NCBI RefSeq assembly: GCF_003864255.1
Contig: NZ_QWEZ01000001.1
Coordinates: 1,302,001 to 1,366,000 of the forward strand
Direction of reading: 5' to 3'
Source of the DNA: Aestuariirhabdus litorea
GTDB lineage: Bacteria; Pseudomonadota; Gammaproteobacteria; Pseudomonadales; Aestuariirhabdaceae
Length of the DNA stretch: 64,000 nucleotides
Program-made: the position numbers and the translations under genes
Notes under the pieces: generated by a model
The model's input: only the letters and a program-made list of their open reading frames with translations
Databases searched by the model: none
Told to the model about the DNA's origin: nothing
Shown: positions 22,352-31,439 of the stretch, piece after piece
Layout: each line of letters starts with the position of its first letter
How positions within the stretch are numbered: the stretch's first letter is position 1

Positions 22352-23444
22352 TTCCGCTCAGGGTAATGGATCAGCGGCTAAGCCGCTGATCAAGGCCCCC
22401 CGACATCTCATCGGGGGGCTTTTTCGGCCCGCTGTAGCGGTTGTGCTCTTCGCACAGCTGGCTATCGCGGGCTGCTCATTTGAGGAGGCCCCTGAGGTAC
22501 GTGCCTTCGATGGCCATACCATGGGGACCACCTACCAGGTTAAATACGTTGCCGATCAGCCTGTCCAGGCGAGCGAGCTGCAGGCGGCGGCTGAACAAGC
22601 GCTGGACGATGTCAACCGGCGTATGTCGACCTACCGAGAGGACTCCGATCTGATGCGGTTTAACCGCCTGCCTGCTGGCGGCCAGGCCGTCGTCTCTGCG
22701 GACCTCGTCGAGCTGGTCCAGATCAGCCATTACCTGTCACGCATCAGCTCGGGTGCTTACGACGTCACCGTCGGGCCCCTGGTGAACCTCTGGGGGTTTG
22801 GCCCCGATAAGCGACCAACCAAAGAGCCCAGCGAGAGCGAGATCGAGCAGGCTAGGGCACGCATAGGCTACCAGTACCTGGAAGTGGGCAGTGACGGTGT
22901 TACCCTGACCAAACAGCGCGAGCTGTTCGTTGATCTCTCCTCCATAGCCAAAGGGTATGGGGTTGATCGGGTAGCGGCCGAGATCGAGGCCCTGGGTATC
23001 CAGAACTACCTGGTCGAGGTAGGAGGGGAGGTGCGCATGAAAGGGACCAAGCCCGGTAAGGTCAGCTGGCGCATCGGCGTGGAAAAGCCCTCGATGGGCG
23101 AGCGTGAGGCGACCCTTGTGATCAGCGCCGATAACAAGGGGATAGCGACCTCAGGGGACTACCGCAACTACTTCGAAGTGGACGGTAAGCGCTATTCGCA
23201 TACCATCGACCCCCGCAGTGGCTACCCCATCGACCACAAGCTGGTCTCCGTCACCGTCGTGGATGACTCAACAGCGCTGGCCGACGGTTTGGCAACTATG
23301 TTCATGGCGCTGGGTCCAATAGAGGGTATGGAGGTCGCACTCAGGGAAAAGATCTCTGCACTCTTTATCGAGAAAGCGGGCGACGAGTTTCGCTATACCA
23401 GCACACCGGGCTTTCAGCCGTATGTGCTGAGTAAACCCGAATGA
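22335..23444 (+). CDS. apbE: FAD:protein FMN transferase (ApbE), probable lipoprotein
   Basis: Transfers FMN from FAD to threonine in NqrB and NqrC. It has the family motifs [33 protein letters not shown] and [11 protein letters not shown]. The frame reaches a lipobox-like LAIAGC whose Cys codon is at 22473-22475, suggesting periplasmic anchoring. The start is uncertain: between GTG 22344 and GTG 22443 there is no ATG, GTG or TTG in frame, and 22443 leaves too short a signal. The ATG at 22335, inside nqrF, is the most orthodox choice and gives a long N-terminus of 46 residues before the Cys. The coding frame would then run through a terminator hairpin. Confidence 0.85.
   Translation: MTLVASSAQGNGSAAKPLIKAPRHLIGGLFRPAVAVVLFAQLAIAGCSFEEAPEVRAFDGHTMGTTYQVKYVADQPVQASELQAAAEQALDDVNRRMSTYREDSDLMRFNRLPAGGQAVVSADLVELVQISHYLSRISSGAYDVTVGPLVNLWGFGPDKRPTKEPSESEIEQARARIGYQYLEVGSDGVTLTKQRELFVDLSSIAKGYGVDRVAAEIEALGIQNYLVEVGGEVRMKGTKPGKVSWRIGVEKPSMGEREATLVISADNKGIATSGDYRNYFEVDGKRYSHTIDPRSGYPIDHKLVSVTVVDDSTALADGLATMFMALGPIEGMEVALREKISALFIEKAGDEFRYTSTPGFQPYVLSKPE
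22369..22391 (+). repeat. Perfect inverted repeat after nqrF
   Basis: GATCAGCGGC (22369-22378), loop TAA, GCCGCTGATC (22382-22391): a 10 bp perfect stem 18 bases after the nqrF stop. It stands directly before the terminator hairpin and may stabilise the upstream nqr message or act with it. Confidence 0.85.
22395..22424 (+). terminator. Terminator-like hairpin between nqrF and apbE
   Basis: GCCCCCCGA (22395-22403), loop CATCTCA, TCGGGGGGC (22411-22419), then five T. All features of an intrinsic terminator are present. It probably reduces transcription into apbE-nqrM relative to nqrA-F, which fits a catalytic need for the assembly factors. Confidence 0.8.
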
Positions 23445-23455
23445 GGTAACTGATT

Positions 23456-23692
23456 ATGATGATTTTTGTACTTACGTTTGTCGCCTTACTGGTCATAGTA
23501 ACGGCCATGGCGCTGGGAGTAATCTTCGCCAACAAACCGATCAAAGGCTCTTGTGGAGGCCTGGGGGCGGTCGGAATCGAATCCACCTGCGAGATCTGTG
23601 GTGGTGACCCCAATAAATGTGAAGAGGAGCAGGTGAGCTCCGAATCTGCTGGCAGCGAAGATAAAGGCAAATTCTACGACGCAGCAAAATAA
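23456..23692 (+). CDS. nqrM: Na+-NQR maturation protein NqrM
   Basis: A 78-residue membrane-anchored assembly factor (DUF539) with one N-terminal helix (about 1-24) and four cysteines (SCGGLG, TCEICGG, NKCEEE) thought to deliver iron to the NqrD-NqrE centre. It is needed for a functional Na+-NQR in Vibrio. It lies 11 bp after apbE with a GAGGTAA Shine-Dalgarno overlapping the apbE stop. Confidence 0.95.
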   Translation: MMIFVLTFVALLVIVTAMALGVIFANKPIKGSCGGLGAVGIESTCEICGGDPNKCEEEQVSSESAGSEDKGKFYDAAK

Positions 23693-23777
23693 GCAACACT
23701 GTACGAAAAATAACAGGGTCGGTGCTCACGCAGCGCTGACACGAACAGGTTCGACTAGGTGATCAGGGAGTTCCCGG

Positions 23778-25172
23778 ATGGGTGTTAAGAATTACGACGT
23801 AGTGGTATTGGGGTCAGGGCCAGCGGGTGAGGGGGCTGCAATCAATGCAGTCAAGCTTGGCAAGCGGGTGGCAGTAATAGAGATGGCTCCTATGTTGGGG
23901 GGCAACTGTACCCATCTGGGCACTATCCCCTCGAAGGCCTTGCGTAACTCGGTCAAGCAGATCATCACCTTCAACACCAACCCCATGTTCCGGGAGATTG
24001 GTGAACCCCGTTGGTTCAGCTTCCCCAACGTCTTGCGCAGCGCCGAGAAGGTGATCGGAAAGCAGGTCAAATCACGCACCAGCTACTATGCCCGTAATCG
24101 GGTTGACATCTATTTCGGGCGCGGCAGTTTCGTCGATGCCAATACCATCGAAGTGATCGAGCGCAACGGCAGTGTCGAGCGGCTGCACACCGAAAAAGTG
24201 GTGATTGCTACCGGGTCTCATCCTTACCGACCCGCTGATATCGACTTTAACCACAGCCGTATCTACGACAGCGATACTATTCTTAAGCTCAAGCACACTC
24301 CCCGCCGACTGATAATCTATGGGGCCGGGGTCATTGGCTGTGAGTACGCCTCTATTTTCAGCGGCCTCGGGGTCAAGGTTGACCTCATCGACACCCGCGA
24401 TAAGCTGCTCTCATTCCTCGATACAGAGATCTCCGATGCACTGAGCTACCACCTTCGTAATATTGGTGTAATGGTGCGCCACGACGAAGAGTACAGCAAA
24501 GTGGAGGCCTTTGATGACGGCGTGGTGATGCACCTGCGTTCGGGCAAGAAGGTCAAAGGGGATGCCTTGCTATGGGCCAATGGCCGCTCCGGTAATACCC
24601 AGGGGCTGGGGCTTGAAAACATCGGCCTTGAAGCCAACTCTCGCGGCCAGCTTGAGGTGGACCAGAACTACAGAACCAAGGTCGAGTCGGTCTATGCGGC
24701 CGGTGATGTCATCGGCTGGCCAAGCCTGGCAAGCGCTGCCTTTGACCAGGGTCGCTCTGCGTCGGGCAACGCCAGCAGCGAAGATGAGTGGCGGTTTGTT
24801 GATGATGTGCCCACCGGTATCTATACGATTCCTGAAATCAGCTCTTTGGGTAAAACCGAAAAGGAGCTCACCGATGCCAAGATTCCCTATGAGGTAGGGC
24901 GGGCTTACTTCAGCGCCATGGCAAGGGCACAAATCTCCAACGAGCCGGTGGGCATGTTGAAAATCCTTTTCCACGTTGAGACGCTGGAGATCCTCGGCAT
25001 TCACTGCTTTGGGGATCAGGCCTCAGAGATTATCCATATCGGGCAAGCCATCATGAACCAGCCGGGGGAGGGCAACACCCTGCGCTATTTCGTGAATACC
25101 ACTTTCAACTACCCGACGATGGCAGAGACCTATCGGGTAGCCGCCCTGGATGGACTCAACCGCCTTTTCTAG
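23778..25172 (+). CDS. sthA: Soluble (Si-specific) NAD(P)+ transhydrogenase
   Basis: A 464-residue cytosolic flavoprotein that equilibrates NADPH and NADH. It has the FAD site GSGPAGEGA, the NAD(P) site [17 protein letters not shown] and the C-terminal dimer domain. The redox motif reads [14 protein letters not shown]44 is kept but the second disulfide cysteine of lipoamide-dehydrogenase relatives is T49, the diagnostic of SthA. It lies 85 bp after nqrM and ends in a bidirectional terminator; its place next to Na+-NQR groups NADH-consuming functions. Confidence 0.96.
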   Translation: MGVKNYDVVVLGSGPAGEGAAINAVKLGKRVAVIEMAPMLGGNCTHLGTIPSKALRNSVKQIITFNTNPMFREIGEPRWFSFPNVLRSAEKVIGKQVKSRTSYYARNRVDIYFGRGSFVDANTIEVIERNGSVERLHTEKVVIATGSHPYRPADIDFNHSRIYDSDTILKLKHTPRRLIIYGAGVIGCEYASIFSGLGVKVDLIDTRDKLLSFLDTEISDALSYHLRNIGVMVRHDEEYSKVEAFDDGVVMHLRSGKKVKGDALLWANGRSGNTQGLGLENIGLEANSRGQLEVDQNYRTKVESVYAAGDVIGWPSLASAAFDQGRSASGNASSEDEWRFVDDVPTGIYTIPEISSLGKTEKELTDAKIPYEVGRAYFSAMARAQISNEPVGMLKILFHVETLEILGIHCFGDQASEIIHIGQAIMNQPGEGNTLRYFVNTTFNYPTMAETYRVAALDGLNRLF

Positions 25173-25188
25173 AGGGTAAACATGTGTG

Positions 25189-25219
25189 AAAAAAAGGCCG
25201 CGGAAGCGGCCTTTTTTAT
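25189..25219. terminator. Bidirectional terminator, sthA and the opposing small gene
   Basis: AAAAAGGCCGC (25191-25201), loop GGAA, GCGGCCTTTTTT (25206-25217). A and T runs flank the stem, so it can end the sthA transcript and the converging minus-strand transcript. Confidence 0.92.
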
Positions 25220-25227
25220 AGCACCAG

Positions 25228-25515
25228 TTAGTTCGAACGAGCCTTTTTGTGCAAAACGCTGTGCAACACTCGATCACCTTCAAAGTAGACGCTGAAGTTT
25301 TCGTAACGCCAGGTGGTAATGGGGGGCGAGCCGACTGTGCTTTGGCTTTGGGGAGCGCCATAGGCCTGTTCAACGGCCTGCATGGTTTCACCCGCCTGGG
25401 GGCGAGCCATATCAGCGAGTTCCGGGCTTTGTTGGCCAATATCCACCCGAATCTGCTCGGCAAGCACCATGGGGGTTGATGCCAAAAGGGCGGTCAATAA
25501 TAGAGTTTTTTTCAT
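25228..25515 (-). CDS. Small exported hypothetical protein, BamE/SmpA-like C-terminus
   Basis: A 95-residue protein with a clear signal peptide (MKKTLLLTALLASTPMVLA) and no lipobox. The mature part has a segment like the SmpA/BamE or DUF2845 fold: helix VEQAYGAP, then TTWRYENFSVYFEGDRVLHSV. It is probably periplasmic. The start overlaps the stop of the PilZ gene (ATGA), so the two are coupled. Function unknown; the fold suggestion rests on a short pattern only. Confidence 0.8.
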   Translation of the reverse strand: MKKTLLLTALLASTPMVLAEQIRVDIGQQSPELADMARPQAGETMQAVEQAYGAPQSQSTVGSPPITTWRYENFSVYFEGDRVLHSVLHKKARSN

Positions 25516-26096
25516 TTTTGATCCTGTTCGGCTTGAGTGACATGGTGGCGCCTCAAGAGTGCCTGGTACTGAATGATGTGCCTGGCCAGTAACTGCCGGT
25601 CAGGCTCGGTTATCTCTTCGAATATAATACTGTGTCGATAGCCTCCATCCTGCGCGATACTTTCGAGAACGCGGCCCGTGGCCATAATGCCCGCGTAGGA
25701 GGGGAAAAGGGTAAGCTTCATGGCCAGGTATTGGCTAGGAGCGAAGGAGGTGTCCGTGATGATGGAGATTCCCCCCTCGCTGAGGTCGGCCTCTACCAAC
25801 TCCGGATTGGTACTGTTAAAACTGATAGCTGAGACCATACGGCTTAACAGCTGAATCCGCTTATCAATGCTTTTCAGGTACTGCGATACCAGTCGGTTGT
25901 CCTCGTGGATGGCACGAAGAATATGCTGGGACTCGGTTTCAATTGACTGGATTTCGCTGGCGAGCGAGAAGGCTTCGCCGGTGTGCTGATAGGGGAACCC
26001 ACTCTCCTTCGGGTGAAGCGGGAGATCAATCAGCTGATACTCCAATGCCACCTTATCGGTAATGCGGAAAAAATTGCGCCTCTCATCCTGATCCAC
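25512..26096 (-). CDS. PilZ-domain protein (predicted c-di-GMP receptor)
   Basis: A 194-residue cytosolic protein with the two c-di-GMP motifs of PilZ domains: RxxxR at R7-R11 (RRNFFR) and DxSxxG at 104-109 (DLSEGG). They are separated by about 90 residues, of which roughly 38-95 look helical or coiled-coil (SEIQSIETESQHILRAI and following), an insertion in the N-terminal arm of the barrel. PA2989 in the matching Pseudomonas region is also a PilZ protein. It is transcribed divergently from the Lol operon. Target unknown. Confidence 0.85.
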   Translation of the reverse strand: MDQDERRNFFRITDKVALEYQLIDLPLHPKESGFPYQHTGEAFSLASEIQSIETESQHILRAIHEDNRLVSQYLKSIDKRIQLLSRMVSAISFNSTNPELVEADLSEGGISIITDTSFAPSQYLAMKLTLFPSYAGIMATGRVLESIAQDGGYRHSIIFEEITEPDRQLLARHIIQYQALLRRHHVTQAEQDQK

Positions 26097-26188
26097 TCTC
26101 TGTTTCCTCCGCCTAACCTAGGCAAACATACCAACTTACTTTAATATTTTAGCCTTTCAAATGAAAGGCGAAAGCCGGACCCCATCGG

Positions 26189-27433
26189 ATGTTCAAACCC
26201 CTACCGCTGTTCGTTGGCCTGCGTTACACGCGCGCCAAGCGACGCAATCATTTTATCTCCTTTATTTCACTCACCTCCATGACCGGGTTAACACTGGGGG
26301 TGATGGTGCTGATTGTCGTCCTTTCTGTAATGAACGGTTTCGATCGCGAGCTCAAGCAGCGAATTCTGGGCATGGTGCCCCACGCCACGATCAGTGCCGC
26401 CTACGGTAGCATCCCGGATTGGCAAACGCTGGTAAACCAGGTTGAGCAACATGAAGGGGTCCTCAAGGCAGCCCCCTTTATCAACAATCAGGGCATGCTC
26501 AGCGCCGGAGGACGGGTGAAAGGGGCATTGATCTACGGGGTTGAGCCGGCCTACGAGAAGCAGGTATCCATCGTTGAAAAGCATATTAAAAGCGGCTCAC
26601 TGGATCAGCTCAAGGGAGGCGAGTTCGGGATCATCCTTGGCGATATCCTTGCACGCCAGCTGGGACTAAGCACGGGTGACAAGGTAACGCTGGTACTGCC
26701 TGAGGCCACCACCAGCCCTGCAGGCGTTTTTCCTCGCCTGAAGCGGTTTACCCTGCTGTCCACCTTTGCCGTCGGCGCCGAGCTGGACAGCAACCTGGCC
26801 ATGATCCACATAGAAGATGCGGCACGCCTGAAGCGCCTTGATGGCGGTGTCGAGGGCATCCGACTGTTGACCGATAACCTGTTCGAGGCTCCGCGCCTGG
26901 CCTGGGAGGTGGCTAACAGCCTACCGGGCCGTTATTACGTTCGGGACTGGACCCGCACCCACGGTAGCCTCTTTCAGGCGATCAAAATGGAAAAAACCAT
27001 GGTGGGCTTGCTGCTGACCCTGATCATTGCCGTGGCGGCATTCAACATAGTGGCCACTCTGGTGATGGTGGTGACCGACAAACAGGCCGATATTGCTATT
27101 TTGCGTACCTTTGGCGCTACGGCCAGTACCATCATGGGGGTCTTCATGGTTCAGGGGGCGGTGATCGGTGTCTTCGGCACCCTGTTGGGCGTGCTGCTGG
27201 GGGTGCTGATTGCCCCTAATGTGCCCGAACTGGTCGGTGCGCTGGAGAGCCTGTTGGGAACCCAGTTTCTCAGTTCCGACGTCTATTTCATTAGCTACCT
27301 CCCTTCGCAGCTGGAGTGGTCCGATGTCGGCATGGTGGCCTCGGCTGGCCTGGTGATGAGCTTCCTGGCCACCCTCTATCCCGCTTACCGGGCCTCCAAA
27401 ACTGAACCGGCCGAGGCGTTGCGCTATGAGTGA
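26189..27433 (+). CDS. Lipoprotein-releasing ABC transporter permease (LolC/LolE/LolF family)
   Basis: A 414-residue inner-membrane permease of the LolCDE exporter, which extracts lipoproteins from the inner membrane for LolA. It has one N-terminal helix (about 25-47), a large periplasmic domain with a Hook-like [13 protein letters not shown], and three C-terminal helices with the FtsX fold. It overlaps lolD by eight bases. No second permease gene follows lolD, unlike the lolC-lolD-lolE order of Pseudomonas and E. coli, so it may act as a homodimer (LolF type). The symbol is left open for that reason. Confidence 0.93.
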   Translation: MFKPLPLFVGLRYTRAKRRNHFISFISLTSMTGLTLGVMVLIVVLSVMNGFDRELKQRILGMVPHATISAAYGSIPDWQTLVNQVEQHEGVLKAAPFINNQGMLSAGGRVKGALIYGVEPAYEKQVSIVEKHIKSGSLDQLKGGEFGIILGDILARQLGLSTGDKVTLVLPEATTSPAGVFPRLKRFTLLSTFAVGAELDSNLAMIHIEDAARLKRLDGGVEGIRLLTDNLFEAPRLAWEVANSLPGRYYVRDWTRTHGSLFQAIKMEKTMVGLLLTLIIAVAAFNIVATLVMVVTDKQADIAILRTFGATASTIMGVFMVQGAVIGVFGTLLGVLLGVLIAPNVPELVGALESLLGTQFLSSDVYFISYLPSQLEWSDVGMVASAGLVMSFLATLYPAYRASKTEPAEALRYE

Positions 27434-28115
27434 TCAGGTTGTGGTACTTGAGTGTTCCGAACTCGAGAAAGTATACCAGGAGGGCCCCCAGGCTGTACGC
27501 GTCCTCAAAGGGATCAACCTGACTCTTTATGCAGGTGAGCGTATCTCAATTATAGGGTCCTCAGGTTCTGGCAAGAGTACCCTGCTCAACCTGCTGGCCG
27601 GGCTGGACAGCCCAACCAGGGGGCAGGTGTCGATTCAGCGCCAAAGCCTTAACCAGCTCAGTGATAACGCCAAGTCTGAACTGAGAAATCGCTGCATGGG
27701 CTTCGTCTACCAGTTCCACCACCTGCTACCGGAGTTCAGCGCACTGGAAAACGTGGCCATGCCCCTGTTGCTGCGCAAGGGTTGCACCGTTGCCGAGGCC
27801 CGCGAGCGCGCACAGTCATTGTTGGAGCGGGTCGGGTTGGCGCAGAGGGTCGCCCACAAGCCAGCAGAGCTTTCCGGTGGCGAGCGGCAGCGGGTAGCCA
27901 TCGCGCGGGCGTTGGTTACCGAACCCGCAGTCGTGCTTCTGGATGAGCCGACAGGCAATCTTGATCAACACACGGCACAACAGATCCATAGCCTGATTCA
28001 GGAGCTGAGCCAGCAGCTCAAGACCGCCTTTATCATGGTGACTCACGACCTGGAACTGGCGCGCAGCATGGATAAAACCTACCAGCTCAATGATGGGGCG
28101 CTTGAGGTGATTTAG
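27426..28115 (+). CDS. lolD: Lipoprotein-releasing system ATP-binding protein LolD
   Basis: A 229-residue ABC ATPase that drives lipoprotein release. It has Walker [10 protein letters not shown], signature [15 protein letters not shown], Walker [13 protein letters not shown] and the H-loop MVTHD. The ATGAGTGA overlap with the permease gene indicates coupled translation. It converges with the minus-strand gene ending at 28168; the 52 bp between contain a 12-base palindrome (CTTCAGCTGAAG, 28150-28161) but no typical terminator. Confidence 0.96.
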   Translation: MSDQVVVLECSELEKVYQEGPQAVRVLKGINLTLYAGERISIIGSSGSGKSTLLNLLAGLDSPTRGQVSIQRQSLNQLSDNAKSELRNRCMGFVYQFHHLLPEFSALENVAMPLLLRKGCTVAEARERAQSLLERVGLAQRVAHKPAELSGGERQRVAIARALVTEPAVVLLDEPTGNLDQHTAQQIHSLIQELSQQLKTAFIMVTHDLELARSMDKTYQLNDGALEVI

Positions 28116-28167
28116 CGGGTCTGTAAGGGGGACTCCGAGTACTGCGGGCCTTCAGCTGAAGATGGGC

Positions 28168-28455
28168 TCAGCTGTTGTAGGTGGCGGGATCAATCCACAA
28201 ACCCAGTGAGCGCTTATCGATCCGTTTGCTGGTCCCTACTATCTGGTAGCGGAAGACAACCGTATCTCCAATCTTCACATCCAGTACCTCGTCGGCACTC
28301 AGGTAACTGTACTCCTCCCCATCAACGGTCAGGGTGTGAATGAAGTAGTCAGGCATACCCAGCCATTCACGGTGAGGGCCATCAGTTTCGATGCTGGTCA
28401 GCTCTCCTCGAGCTTGCTGCTTCTGAGGGCGGCGAGAAAAATTTCTACGATTCAT
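28168..28455 (-). CDS. Hypothetical protein, possibly beta-rich
   Basis: A 95-residue basic protein that I do not recognise. The N-terminus is Arg/Gln-rich (MNRRNFSRRPQKQQ); the rest looks like a small beta-barrel (EYSYLSADEVLDVKIGDTVVFRYQIVG), with a strand order that recalls an OB-like fold. No signal peptide. It starts 8 bp after the DUF2062 gene stop, so the two are probably cotranscribed. Nucleic-acid binding is possible but unsupported. Confidence 0.7.
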   Translation of the reverse strand: MNRRNFSRRPQKQQARGELTSIETDGPHREWLGMPDYFIHTLTVDGEEYSYLSADEVLDVKIGDTVVFRYQIVGTSKRIDKRSLGLWIDPATYNS

Positions 28456-28463
28456 GAGCTCGT

Positions 28464-29000
28464 TTACTCCTTGGTGTCGGTGTTGCGGCTACGACGCATT
28501 TGGCGTGCTCGCCAGCTTCTCCCGACAGACCAACGCCAGTAGAAACGAATGACAAAATAGCAAAAGGCGCCCAGCAGAAGCCCCGTAAGCATAGATCCCG
28601 CGAGCAGAGGCTCCCAGATCGCACTGAGCTCTCCCTCAACCCACTGGGGAGTCATCTCAAACGGGACCTCGCGTATGGGCGTATCAAGCAGGTAGCAGCC
28701 GACTTTGTAAGTGAAATAAAAGATAGCGGGCATGGTCAGTGGATTGGTGATCCAGACCAGGGCCACGGAAAGGGGGAGGTTGCAGCGAACGATCACGGCG
28801 AGCGTTGCAGCAGCCACCATCTGGAAAGGAATCGGCAAGAAGGCGCAGAAAATGCCTACAAAAAATGCAGCCGCGGCTGATCGTCGGTTCAGGTGCCAGA
28901 GGTTAGGATCGTGGATCCTGTGCCCAAGAAAACTAAGGTAACGGTTCCCCTTTATGGAGTGCGGGTGAGGAAGATACCGTTTGATTAGTTTACGTGGCAT
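28464..29000 (-). CDS. DUF2062 membrane protein
   Basis: A 178-residue inner-membrane protein of the DUF2062 family. The conserved core GIFCAFLPIPFQMVAAA and ITNPLTMPAIFYFTYKVG lies between predicted helices, and a further helix is near the C-terminus. The frame opens farther upstream (29036), but family members begin MPRKLIKRYLP, so the ATG at 29000 is chosen. It is transcribed divergently from comEC. Function unknown; in some bacteria the domain is fused to glycosyltransferases. Confidence 0.85.
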   Translation of the reverse strand: MPRKLIKRYLPHPHSIKGNRYLSFLGHRIHDPNLWHLNRRSAAAAFFVGIFCAFLPIPFQMVAAATLAVIVRCNLPLSVALVWITNPLTMPAIFYFTYKVGCYLLDTPIREVPFEMTPQWVEGELSAIWEPLLAGSMLTGLLLGAFCYFVIRFYWRWSVGRSWRARQMRRSRNTDTKE

Positions 29001-29066
29001 ACAAAAATGCTGGCAGAGTCCACAGAAGGCCCACATTATGCCTGTATTTAGTTAGGTTCTCTAGCG

Positions 29067-31376
29067 ATGCAAACAGGGATCGTTGCTTTCGCTATGGGGG
29101 TTGTTATCCCGCTGTTGTGCAGCACACTTGCACAAGCGGGCGCCCTCGGTTTACTGCTTTTTTTCGGGGTGCTACTGCTGTTGCTCGCTTCAGGCGGACG
29201 CTCTTTGTTATTGCTTCCGCTCAGCTGCCTGCTTCTCGGTAACCTCTACGGTACGGCCTGGGGCCACTGGGCCCTTGGCCACCGGCCGCCGCCCGCGCTG
29301 ATGGACGGTCTTGTTAATGTTGAGGCACGCATCGACTCTGTCCGCCGTCATGAAACGGGCACTCTGGCTCTGGAGTTGAGTGAGATTGAGTCGCTCGACC
29401 GCCCTCCACTGATGGCCGTTGAGAGGGTGAGGCGGCTGCGACTGAGTTGGTTTTCGCCGCTGACCAGTCCGGCTGTAGGCGAACGCTGGCGCTTCGCGGT
29501 CAGGCTCAAACCCATACGGGGGTTTGCCAGTCCCGGGAGCTTCGATTACTCGGGGCAGCTTTTGCGCAACGGAATCGACGCACGTGGTTATATTCCAAGC
29601 GGCTATCCCCCCGCCAGGGTGGCCGCGGCCAGCGGTTTATCCATGGCCGGGTTTAGAGAGCGCCTGGGGGAAGGTATAGAGAGGGCCGTTCCTGTCGCCT
29701 ATCAGGCAACCGCCCATGCCCTTATGCTGGGGGATAGTCGTGGTTTCAGCCAGGCCCAATGGGAGGCTCTCAGGCGCAGTGGCACCCTTCATCTTATGGT
29801 GGTTTCAGGGCTCCACATTACCCTGTTCGCCGGGGCTGGGTTTCTGCTGGCCCGGCTTCTGATCCGGTTGGCCGGTGCCGGCGAACGGATACCCTTTTAT
29901 CCTTTCGCAACACTGGTCGCCCTGCTGTTTGCCACACTCTATGCGTTCATCACAGGGTTTGCGCTGCCCGCTCAACGGGCCCTTACCATGCTGACAGTCC
30001 CCCTGGTCTGTGCCCTGATGGGCATACGCCCAGCCCCCGGCTCGGTATTGGCCTGCGCACTGTTGCTGGTACTGTTGGTTGATCCACTGGCGCCGATCAG
30101 TGCCGGATTCTGGTTCTCCTTTATCACCGTAGCGGCCTTGATGCTGATGGTGCTTAACCGGCCCCAGCCCCAACGGCGGTGGAGCCGGGCGCTTTACAGC
30201 CAGCTGACGGTATTTCTTGTTGTGATTCTCGTGGCCAGCGAATGGGGCGGGAACTGGAGCCCGGTGGCACCACTGGTCAATCTGCTTGCTATTCCTCTGG
30301 TGGGGCTGCTGCTTGTGCCCCTGATGGCGCTAATGTTGCTCATCACGCTCCTGGTACCGGCGCTCTCACCTATGGCCAGCAGCCTGATTGAGTGGCCTCT
30401 GTGGGGCCTCTGGTGGCTGATTGACAGCGGAGCCCAATTCTCAGCCAACGCACTTTTGCCCGTCCTTCCCCTTTCCCTGCTTGGGCTGGGCACCATCGCG
30501 GTGATCCTGGTCTTGCTACCGGCCACGTTACAATTAAGGCCTCTGGTCGCCACAATGACCTGCCTCGCCCTTGTGGGGTTTGAATATACAAGGCCCTCCC
30601 TCCAGATAGATGTGTTGGATGTGGGGCAGGGGCTATCGGTTGCAGTTCATACACCGAACCACCTGCTCCTGTTCGACACCGGCATGGCTTTTTCCCCCAC
30701 GTTCAGCGCCGGTAACGCTGTGGTCTTGCCCTACCTTAGGGAGATGGCCCGAGCCCGCATTGATCGTATGGTCATCAGCCACGATAACCTCGACCACCAG
30801 GGAGGCGCGCGCCACATTATTGAGGGCGTTCCGGTGGGGCAGGTGCTGGCCGGTGGAAACCATACCAGCATACCCTTGGCGTCCATCCACCCCTGCCTGC
30901 CTGGGGAGCAGTGGATATGGGATCGGGTTAAATTTTCACTCCTCTGGGGCGGGGGGGCAGGAGACAACAGCAATGACCAATCCTGTGTACTGCTGATTGA
31001 GAGTGAGCAGTCACGGATTCTGCTTACCGGCGACATAGGAGAGCGGGTAGAACGGGTATTACTTGACACCCTGAAGGCGAAGGAGGGGGTGCCCCAACCT
31101 TCCCTGAGCTTGTTGGTCGTCCCCCATCACGGCAGCGCAAACTCCTCCTCCTGGCCATTTGTAAAGGCTTTACGCCCCAGCTATGCCGCCATCTCTGCGG
31201 GCTACCAAAACCGGTTTGGCCACCCACACCCCGCTGTCGTAGAGCGCTACCAGCAGGTAGGGGCGCGCCTGCTCAATACGGCCATAAGCGGCACCCTGAG
31301 CTTTATCCAAACCCCTTCAGGGGGGCTCGAGTTACAAACCGAGCACCGTCTCTCAAACCGTCACTATTGGTGGTGA
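29067..31376 (+). CDS. comEC: DNA internalization competence protein ComEC/Rec2
   Basis: A 769-residue inner-membrane channel for single-stranded DNA uptake in natural transformation. In order: N-terminal helices, a DUF4131-like soluble domain, the Competence domain with many helices (MLGDSRGFSQAQWEALRRSGTLHLMVVSGLHI region), and a C-terminal metallo-beta-lactamase domain from about residue 510. The last has the metal motif SHDNLDHQGG and VVPHHGSAN, the probable nuclease that degrades the non-transforming strand. The domain set is intact. Type IV pilus genes needed for uptake are not here except pilZ at 57.7 kb. Confidence 0.95.
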   Translation: MQTGIVAFAMGVVIPLLCSTLAQAGALGLLLFFGVLLLLLASGGRSLLLLPLSCLLLGNLYGTAWGHWALGHRPPPALMDGLVNVEARIDSVRRHETGTLALELSEIESLDRPPLMAVERVRRLRLSWFSPLTSPAVGERWRFAVRLKPIRGFASPGSFDYSGQLLRNGIDARGYIPSGYPPARVAAASGLSMAGFRERLGEGIERAVPVAYQATAHALMLGDSRGFSQAQWEALRRSGTLHLMVVSGLHITLFAGAGFLLARLLIRLAGAGERIPFYPFATLVALLFATLYAFITGFALPAQRALTMLTVPLVCALMGIRPAPGSVLACALLLVLLVDPLAPISAGFWFSFITVAALMLMVLNRPQPQRRWSRALYSQLTVFLVVILVASEWGGNWSPVAPLVNLLAIPLVGLLLVPLMALMLLITLLVPALSPMASSLIEWPLWGLWWLIDSGAQFSANALLPVLPLSLLGLGTIAVILVLLPATLQLRPLVATMTCLALVGFEYTRPSLQIDVLDVGQGLSVAVHTPNHLLLFDTGMAFSPTFSAGNAVVLPYLREMARARIDRMVISHDNLDHQGGARHIIEGVPVGQVLAGGNHTSIPLASIHPCLPGEQWIWDRVKFSLLWGGGAGDNSNDQSCVLLIESEQSRILLTGDIGERVERVLLDTLKAKEGVPQPSLSLLVVPHHGSANSSSWPFVKALRPSYAAISAGYQNRFGHPHPAVVERYQQVGARLLNTAISGTLSFIQTPSGGLELQTEHRLSNRHYWW

Positions 31377-31439
31377 GAGGGTATTCGGCGAGGCTGTTTG
31401 TTGTGATAGAGTGTGGCCACTACATTGGGGGAGTTTGCT

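Noticed and set aside
28150-28161. Perfect palindrome CTTCAGCTGAAG between convergent lolD and the small gene
   Set aside because: No T run and no promoter nearby; too short to call terminator or operator.
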